Part shown: one piece after another, positions 6,953 to 11,675 of the stretch
Numbering within the stretch: position 1 is the first letter of the stretch
Layout of the letters: each line of letters starts with the position of its first letter
Assembly: GCA_018110855.1 (NCBI GenBank)
Contig: JAGBFZ010000222.1
Span: 1 to 11,675 of the forward strand
Source: Oscillospiraceae bacterium
GTDB taxonomy: Bacteria; Bacillota; Clostridia; Oscillospirales; Ruminococcaceae
DNA: 11,675 nt
Reading direction: 5' to 3'
Made by a program: the position numbers and the translations under genes
The notes under the pieces: model-generated
The model's database searches: none
What the model saw: the letters and a program-made list of their open reading frames with translations, nothing else
What the model was told of the DNA's origin: nothing

Positions 6953-7735
6953 TCATTCTATGTCTATATGCCTGAGTTCGCCCCATGAATATTGATACAT
7001 ATATTCGCCCCGATAGGCGTTTATTCCCTCCGCCTTGCCGTCGATCCAGTCGTAATAATCGCACTGCACCTTTTTTGTATCTATTGCAATCGAACCTCTC
7101 TGCTGAATTATTACATCGCCGCAGCCGCATTCCTTGAGCGTGGCAATAAGATTACGGCGCACATTTTTGAAATAGACCGCTTTTCCGTCAAGGTCGTCAT
7201 CGTTTTCCCACAGAACGGATATTGCCTCCCCGTTTGTGCACATGGCTCCGTGCCTGTCCACAAGATACGCCAGAAGCTCCTTTGCCTTGCTGTACTTGAA
7301 CGAAACAGGCTTTCCGTCAGCGAACACCTCAAAATTGCCGAAGGTCTGTATGCAAAGCTTTCCCTGTGAAGCTATGGGGGTACGGAATCGGAGGTCGTCA
7401 AGCTCATAACGTACCTTTTCGGCTGTTATGGGCTTCATTATGTAGCCGCTTGCGTGCATTTCAAAGGCTTCCGGAGCATATTCGCTGTAGCCCGTAGAAA
7501 ATATAATGTTTATTTCGGGAGCTCTGAGCTTCAGCGCCTTTGCAAGTGCAATGCCGTTAAAGCTGCCCAGATCAATATCGAGAAAAGCTGCCTCGCATTT
7601 GTTCTCCGAAGCATATTCAAGGGCAGCGGTGCCATTGTCAAAGACTGCCACTTCCGCAGAGGGAGAGGCTTCACGTATGGCGCTTTCAAGGCTTTCCAGA
7701 GCTATTTCTTCGTCGTCAACAGCTATTATTCTCAT
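6953..7735 (-). CDS. Response regulator with SARP-like winged-helix output domain
   Basis: Partner of the sensor kinase upstream; phosphorylation should control DNA binding. In 260 residues: a receiver domain about 1-118 with the acidic pair D7-D8, phospho-acceptor D53 (AAFLDIDLG), switch Thr T81 and conserved K101-P102. Then comes a wHTH domain from about 122 to 220, opening with the TFGNFEVFADGKPVSF strand pattern, followed by SKAKELLAYLVDRHG and ISVLWEN. This pattern is that of the SARP/OmpR-like DNA-binding domain found in 'SAPR family' regulators. The C-terminal BTAD helical domain usual in that group is absent or reduced to about 40 residues. The start is supported by AAGGAG at 9 nt. 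It lies 17 bp after the kinase stop, so both are co-transcribed. It ends in TGA, directly before the cyclase promoter. Its likely targets are the 11-bp direct repeats at 5119-5136 and 6911-6928 (inference). Confidence 0.92.
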   Translation of the reverse strand: MRIIAVDDEEIALESLESAIREASPSAEVAVFDNGTAALEYASENKCEAAFLDIDLGSFNGIALAKALKLRAPEINIIFSTGYSEYAPEAFEMHASGYIMKPITAEKVRYELDDLRFRTPIASQGKLCIQTFGNFEVFADGKPVSFKYSKAKELLAYLVDRHGAMCTNGEAISVLWENDDDLDGKAVYFKNVRRNLIATLKECGCGDVIIQQRGSIAIDTKKVQCDYYDWIDGKAEGINAYRGEYMYQYSWGELRHIDIE

Positions 7736-7752
7736 ATTATTTTTTCTCCTTT

Positions 7753-9267
7753 TTAATCCTTTCCGTCTGCGTTCTTTTTAGGAAGACGTATTACCGCTGA
7801 GGTCCCCTTGCCCGGTTCGCTTGTTATTTCAAGTTCTGCACCGCACATTTTCCATAGTCTGCTTCGGACGTTTTCTATTCCCAGATGACTTTTTCCGTCA
7901 TTTTTCGTCTCATTGACATCAAAGCCCACGCCGTCATCGGACACCTCTATTTCATAGCAGTCATCAAGCTCTCTCGAGGATATCTTCACCGTACCAACCT
8001 TTTCGCTTTTGCATATGCCGTGCTTTACGGCGTTTTCCGCTAAGGGCTGAACGGTCAGTGAGGGTATCATAAAGCTGTCGGTCTGTATATCCCAAACTAT
8101 ATTGAGCTTTTTCTTAAATCTCATCTGTTCAAGAGACAGGTACGCTTTCAGGAGCCTCAGCTCTGTTTCAAATGGGACAGGGCTTTTTCTTGTCAGAGAA
8201 TCCATATTTCCCCGAAGATAATCCGCAAAATCACTGACAGCCTTTTTTGCAGCGGTCGGATCCTTTTCACAAAGCCCGTATATGGTGTTGAGTGAATTAT
8301 ACAGAAAATGGGGCTGTATCTGACTGAGCATGATTGAAATACGGTTTTCGGCAAGCTCGGCTTTAAGCTGTTCTGCCTCTCTTGCAGCCTTGTAATTCAT
8401 CGGAATGACCATGATCATCCTTACAAGATGAATAAGGAACAATATCAGAAAAACGAGCTTTGAGCATATCCCTGCATTTTCACCGCCTGCAATGAAGCAT
8501 ACCATATCCGCAAAAGCAGCGATAATAAGCAAAAAATCGGAAGCAATTGCAATACGGTCGGTCACATTTTTGCAGACACATTCGCAAATACAGCAGCCCA
8601 GAAGCACTGCATATATGACAATATGAGCCGAAAGCCAGAAAAACAGCGTATCATATATGACCATTACTTTGAAAAGGGACAGCAGAGCCGATACAACATT
8701 GACTGCTCCCGAGGCAAAAGCTGCCGCCCGTGCCGTATTTCTTGCTGCCCGGTTTATGCTTTCCGCAATGCACGCCGCCGCACAGGTCGCCGCAAGCATG
8801 ATACATATCTGCAGGGCGTATGTATTGAATGCAAAGAGCCAGCTCCACAGGGGAAGATCAACCGTATCGAGAATAAAATATCCGCCGAAAAACAATGCAA
8901 ATGCACCGAGATTTCCCACCGTCACACCGCTGTCAATATGCAAAAGTCCGAAGAACAGCGCACCTGCCAGAAGCATAATTGCCGCAACTATCAGGAAAGT
9001 GCCGATCACTCTGCTTGTCTGACCCGTTTTAAGCATAAAGCTGTCGAACGCATCCTCCGAGCCGCCGTAAATGCTTCCCAGCAGCTCATTGTATGCGTTT
9101 TTGTTCCCGAATCTGTGAGGATTTGTAAGCCTTATCTCAATTACATCGTTTTCGGATATTTCGGGGCTTTGCCAATGGATCCATTTTCTGCCGCAGGTGG
9201 AGTCGATAAGACCTATTTCATTTGCACTGTCCCAAAGGACCTTCTCACCGTCTATATAGATCTCCAT
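7753..9267 (-). CDS. Seven-TM sensor histidine kinase (PF06580-type), open part of the gene
   Basis: The longest ATG-started open part is 504 residues. Residues 1-82 finish an extracellular beta-sandwich sensor (IYIDGEKVLW, HRFGNKNAYNELLGSIYGG). About seven hydrophobic segments follow between 88 and 290, then a short coiled linker. The kinase core is intact: phospho-acceptor H320 in QIQPHFLYNSLNTIY, an N-box LAENAVKHG (409-417), DDGVGFD (444-450) and HLGIENVRSRL (461-471). This layout is that of 7TM sensor kinases with the His_kinase (PF06580) dimerisation segment. The ATG at 9267 has no good ribosome site and cuts the sensor domain in the middle. The reading frame continues upstream to a TTG at 9549 with one TGA in between, so this is probably not the native start. 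The gene is upstream of and co-transcribed with the response regulator. Confidence 0.85.
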   Translation of the reverse strand: MEIYIDGEKVLWDSANEIGLIDSTCGRKWIHWQSPEISENDVIEIRLTNPHRFGNKNAYNELLGSIYGGSEDAFDSFMLKTGQTSRVIGTFLIVAAIMLLAGALFFGLLHIDSGVTVGNLGAFALFFGGYFILDTVDLPLWSWLFAFNTYALQICIMLAATCAAACIAESINRAARNTARAAAFASGAVNVVSALLSLFKVMVIYDTLFFWLSAHIVIYAVLLGCCICECVCKNVTDRIAIASDFLLIIAAFADMVCFIAGGENAGICSKLVFLILFLIHLVRMIMVIPMNYKAAREAEQLKAELAENRISIMLSQIQPHFLYNSLNTIYGLCEKDPTAAKKAVSDFADYLRGNMDSLTRKSPVPFETELRLLKAYLSLEQMRFKKKLNIVWDIQTDSFMIPSLTVQPLAENAVKHGICKSEKVGTVKISSRELDDCYEIEVSDDGVGFDVNETKNDGKSHLGIENVRSRLWKMCGAELEITSEPGKGTSAVIRLPKKNADGKD

Positions 9268-9549
9268 CCTGATATGGTCGAGATAAAAGTTGAATTGCGT
9301 CCCTTCGGGAATTTCGCTTCCGAAGCCGCCTTTCAGGGTAACACTGCTATACTCCGCAGGAATATCAGGGGTTTCCGGCAGTGTGTGTCACGTTTTCCCG
9401 TTGTCAGGGCTGTACTCGCCTTGAAATTCTATGGGAAGCAAAATAGCCTTAGTTGACTGAATGCTGCCGAAGCAGGCTGATAGAAGAGCGGCTGTCATTA
9501 AAATTATTGCCGTTACACGAAAAATAAGGTCATAGGGTAATTTTTTCAA
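9268..9549 (-). pseudogene. 5' part of the sensor kinase gene, interrupted by an in-frame TGA
   Basis: Reading upstream in the kinase frame gives a continuous, family-like sequence back to a TTG at 9547-9549. That TTG is preceded by GGAG at 8 nt. The encoded N-terminus is MKKLPYDLIFRV, then a hydrophobic stretch ending in the lipobox-like LLSAC (Cys at 26), then FQGEYSPDNGKT. Next comes a TGA stop at 9388-9390 (codon 54), followed by HTLPETPD and the sensor domain. A G instead of the A would give TGG, producing NGKTWHTL, a natural continuation. TGA is a normal stop elsewhere in the window (flippase, response regulator, exported protein), so general recoding is unlikely. The gene (598 codons if repaired) is therefore either inactivated, expressed from an internal start, or misread at one base. 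Confidence 0.75.
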
Positions 9550-9617
9550 AGTATCATCTCCGTTATGGTTGGGCTGTAATGCCGCTTATTTCAGGATATT
9601 TTGCGTATCTTATTCTG

Positions 9618-9646
9618 ATTATATCATAAAGCATGGCTGTTTGCAA
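9618..9646 (-). promoter_or_regulatory. Promoter of the kinase-response regulator operon
   Basis: Minus strand: -35 TTGCAA (9641-9646), 17 bp, -10 TATAAT (9618-9623). Transcription would start near 9611, about 60 nt before the TTG start at 9549. This supports the longer kinase gene as the original one. The TTrTGGC direct repeat seen at the other two promoters is not present here. Confidence 0.75.
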
Positions 9647-9681
9647 CATAATATCGTTTCGTATGTTTCGAAGCATGGCTG
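9629..9681. repeat. Pair of 11-bp direct repeats at the kinase operon promoter
   Basis: AAGCATGGCTG occurs at 9629-9639 and again at 9671-9681, 42 bp apart (about four helical turns). The first lies inside the spacer between -35 and -10, the second about 25 bp upstream of the -35 box. This arrangement fits a looping or cooperative repressor site, but no regulator is assigned. Confidence 0.55.
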
Positions 9682-9692
9682 AAAAATCGGAA

Positions 9693-9728
9693 ATGCCCGC
9701 ACAGCTTCCTAAAAAACTATGCGGGCAT
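9693..9728 (-). terminator. Likely terminator of the MATE transporter gene
   Basis: Perfect 9-bp arms ATGCCCGCA (9693-9701) and TGCGGGCAT (9720-9728) enclose an 18-base loop, 25 bp after the MATE stop. On the minus strand it is followed by TTCCGATTTTT, an interrupted T-run. It separates the MATE gene from the kinase operon promoter. Confidence 0.65.
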
Positions 9729-9753
9729 AATTAAATGAGAATAATTATCCGTG

Positions 9754-11097
9754 TTATATCTGCATTTTTTTGATAAGTCTTTTTTTGCACAGAAAATAGG
9801 CGGGAATCAGAAATACATCAGCAAATATCCATGCGGTGGGGTCGGCAAAGCAGGCAGCGGTGAAGCCCAACGTTCCAACAAAATATGCCGCAGTGCCTCT
9901 TCCGAGCATTTCAAGAACCCCCGCAAGGGTCGCAATGGGGGAGAAGCCCATGCCCTGAATGGAAAATCTTACGATATTTACAAGGGCGAGGGGAAAATAA
10001 AAGGCGGCGATGTTGCAGAGATACTGCTTTACAAGCGGTACCAGCTCAATGCTGTTCGAATCAAGGAAGATAAGGGCAAGGCGGTCGGCTGTGAGCAGTA
10101 TCACGAGATAGATAACTGCCGAATAGATAAGTCCTATGAGCGTACAGGAAGCAAGCCCCATATTCAGTCTGTCCCATTTGCGGGCACCCGAATTCTGCCC
10201 CATATATGTCGCCATGGTGCTGCCCATTGCGTCAAAAGGGCAGCACATGAAGGCGGATAATCTCAGTCCTGCGGTGACAGCAGTGACGTACATGGTTCCG
10301 AGGTGATTTACGGCAGTCTGGAGAATTACCGCTCCGATGGCAGTTATGGAATACTGAAGTCCCATGGGTATTCCCATTGCAAGGAGATGTCCTATATGCT
10401 TTGGTGAGGGCTTCATATCCTGCTTTGTCATTGATAGAATAGGGAATCCACGGCAGACCTTGTAAAGGCAGCCAAGTCCCGAAATAAGCTGCGCTGTTAC
10501 AGTTGCAAGTGCTGCGCCGAAAACGTCCATTTTAAATACTACTATAAATATGATATCAAGTATTATATTGATGACAGATGCAAATATCAGCCATGAGACG
10601 GGAGTCCTGCTGTCTCCGAGAGAGCGAAGGACAGCGGCGCACATATTATAAAGGAAATAGGCGGGTATGCCTGCAAAGATCGTGAATATGTATATGTATG
10701 CACGGTCGAAGATATCCTCGGGAGTGCTGAGGGCACGGAGGATGGGGGAGCAGAAGCTCAATGTGACAGCTGTGATGACAACGGCAAAGGCTATGCAAAG
10801 CCAAAGGGAGCCTGCGGCGTATTTTTTTAGCTGTCCGTGGTCGCCTGCTCCGAACATCTGGGAGATGGGAATGGAAAATCCGCTGCAGACGCCCATTACA
10901 AAGCCGATAACAAGGAAATTCAGGGAGCCTGTGCTTCCGACGGCGGCAAGGGCGTCACTGCCGAGAAATCTTCCTACAATGGCGGTATCAGCAAGATTAT
11001 AAAACTGTTGGAAAAGAAATCCGAACAGCATCGGTATTCCAAAGCCGAGAATAAGTCTGAGAGGCTTTCCGGCTGTAAGATCGCGGGGAGATGACAT
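9754..11097 (-). CDS. MATE family multidrug/sodium antiporter
   Basis: A 447-residue membrane protein with about twelve hydrophobic helices in two halves, the normal size for the MATE (MOP superfamily) exporters. Family marks visible are PLRLILGFGIPMLFGFLFQQFYNLADTAIVGR at the N-terminus (written here in part as FQQFYNLADTAIVG, residues about 30-43), LAAVGSTGSL, a GMGFSPIATLAGVLEM-type stretch near residue 380, and the second-half start LAMGIPMGLQYSITAIGAVILQ. Such proteins expel cationic drugs or metabolites in exchange for Na+ or H+. The substrate cannot be inferred. The start is supported by AAAGGA 8 nt before the ATG. It is a single-gene transcript with its own promoter, and nothing ties it to the signalling genes beyond position. 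It diverges from the ribosomal RNA operon on its right. Confidence 0.93.
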   Translation of the reverse strand: MSSPRDLTAGKPLRLILGFGIPMLFGFLFQQFYNLADTAIVGRFLGSDALAAVGSTGSLNFLVIGFVMGVCSGFSIPISQMFGAGDHGQLKKYAAGSLWLCIAFAVVITAVTLSFCSPILRALSTPEDIFDRAYIYIFTIFAGIPAYFLYNMCAAVLRSLGDSRTPVSWLIFASVINIILDIIFIVVFKMDVFGAALATVTAQLISGLGCLYKVCRGFPILSMTKQDMKPSPKHIGHLLAMGIPMGLQYSITAIGAVILQTAVNHLGTMYVTAVTAGLRLSAFMCCPFDAMGSTMATYMGQNSGARKWDRLNMGLASCTLIGLIYSAVIYLVILLTADRLALIFLDSNSIELVPLVKQYLCNIAAFYFPLALVNIVRFSIQGMGFSPIATLAGVLEMLGRGTAAYFVGTLGFTAACFADPTAWIFADVFLIPAYFLCKKRLIKKMQI

Positions 11098-11129
11098 TTT
11101 TTTCGTCCTTTCTGATGCTTTTTATCACT

Positions 11130-11157
11130 ATTATATTGTAATGGTTTCGGCGGGCAA
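11130..11157 (-). promoter_or_regulatory. Promoter of the MATE gene
   Basis: Minus strand: -35 TTGCCC (11152-11157), 16 bp, -10 TATAAT (11130-11135). The expected start of transcription is near 11123, about 26 nt before the ATG, with the AAAGGA ribosome site in between. Confidence 0.6.
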
Positions 11158-11335
11158 TGCAATTATTTAGTTTTAATGATTTTTGAATTTTTAGATTGAG
11201 CGGGTAAATGCTGTGAAGTTGGGTGAGAATTGGTAAAATTATAGTGTAATTGCCGTTAATTTGACGAGTTTTGAAAATAATAATGCAAAATAAAAGGGCA
11301 TTTTCACCAAATCTGAAAAACCGGTCGAAAAGTGC

Positions 11336-11364
11336 TTGACAAAGAGGAAATAATATGGTAAGAT
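11336..11364 (+). promoter_or_regulatory. Ribosomal RNA operon promoter P1
   Basis: -35 TTGACA (11336-11341), 17 bp, -10 TAAGAT (11359-11364), with an AT-rich stretch upstream suitable as an UP element. It is the first of two strong promoters that read to the right edge. The 180 bp between the MATE promoter and this site are AT-rich and show no gene. Confidence 0.8.
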
Positions 11365-11465
11365 AATAAAGCTGTCGGTGATACGGATAATCCGAAAAGA
11401 ACGGAAGAAACGTAAACGAGAGTGAGTGTTCATGAATGGTTAAAAAAGAACATACAAAAAGTTCT

Positions 11466-11494
11466 TTGACAAATCTGAATGAACGTGATATAAT
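11466..11494 (+). promoter_or_regulatory. Ribosomal RNA operon promoter P2
   Basis: -35 TTGACA (11466-11471), exactly 17 bp, -10 TATAAT (11489-11494): a perfect consensus promoter 130 bp after P1. Tandem consensus promoters ahead of a structured leader without ORF are characteristic of Firmicute rrn operons. Confidence 0.88.
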
Positions 11495-11500
11495 TAAAAA

Positions 11501-11675
11501 GTTCTCTCCCGAGAGGGCGAGAGCAACTCAGAACCTTGAAAATTGAACAATGAACGACCAAAGAAACCCTTGAAATTCCGAGCTAACCGAAAGGTTAGCG
11601 AAGAGTATTAAGAAGTCAAGGAAAGACTAAAAAACCAAAAGTCAGTTGAAAAACTGGACAGGATAAGATTTGAAA
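11501..11675 (+). other. Leader of a ribosomal RNA operon (16S gene expected beyond the window)
   Basis: Transcribed leader after P2. It contains an early hairpin (CTCTCCC...GAGAG, 11504-11523) and a boxA-like antitermination stretch GAACCTTGAAAATTGAACAA (11531-11550), as found in Firmicute rrn leaders and 16S-23S spacers. Two small hairpins closed by GAAA tetraloops follow: GCTAACC/GGTTAGC at 11582-11599 and CAGTT/AACTG at 11643-11656. No coding frame is evident and the 16S 5' end is not yet reached, so the 16S rRNA itself is inferred. Confidence 0.85.

Noticed and set aside
9388..9390. Genome-wide recoding of TGA as tryptophan or a selenocysteine codon
   Set aside because: TGA terminates other genes in the window sensibly, Trp is otherwise written TGG, and no selenocysteine-type context or hairpin is obvious.
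8623..9456. Long plus-strand open frame (277 codons)
   Set aside because: It lies opposite the kinase gene, has low-complexity, Cys- and Arg-rich composition without domains, and no ribosome site. It is a shadow of the minus-strand gene.
11239..11433. Minus-strand open frame over the rRNA promoters
   Set aside because: It overlaps two strong rrn promoters, has no ribosome site, and shows no protein-like features.

Overview
The window (about 11.7 kb, moderate GC) looks like chromosomal DNA of a gut or rumen Firmicute, most likely Ruminococcus or a close relative in the Oscillospiraceae. This rests on consensus sigma-A promoters, strong AGGAGG-type ribosome sites, the style of the signal peptide and cysteine-rich repeats in the large exported protein, and the SARP-type response regulator. 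The species assignment is inference.

Layout. Positions 2-637 (+) are the 3' end of a Wzx/MurJ-type polysaccharide flippase. Convergent to it is mntP (645-1202, -), a manganese exporter. Its roughly 200-nt leader carries a yybP-ykoY manganese riboswitch and a strong intrinsic terminator, preceded by a near-perfect promoter. Next, all on the minus strand, come a 1147-residue exported repeat protein (1598-5041), a membrane diguanylate cyclase with dCache, HAMP and GGDEF parts (5217-6866), a response regulator with a SARP-like winged helix (6953-7735), and a seven-TM sensor histidine kinase with a PF06580-type kinase core (7753-9267, with a further in-frame 5' part to 9549). A MATE exporter follows (9754-11097, -). 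The right end (about 11336-11675, +) is the tandem-promoter leader of a ribosomal RNA operon, whose 16S gene should begin just outside the window.

How the genes may work together. The most interesting part is the 5.0-9.6 kb block. The promoters of the exported protein gene and of the diguanylate cyclase gene share the element TTrTGGC-N4-TTTTGGC. It is a direct repeat with 11-bp period, set in both cases exactly 13 bp upstream of the -10 box, and no recognisable -35 box is present. This is the kind of target SARP-type activators use, and a SARP-like response regulator is encoded next door. I infer a local circuit: kinase to regulator, which switches on c-di-GMP synthesis together with a large surface or secreted protein. 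The kinase gene carries an in-frame TGA at codon 54, where the reading strongly suggests TGG (Trp). In this strain the sensor may therefore be broken, or the base may be a sequencing error.
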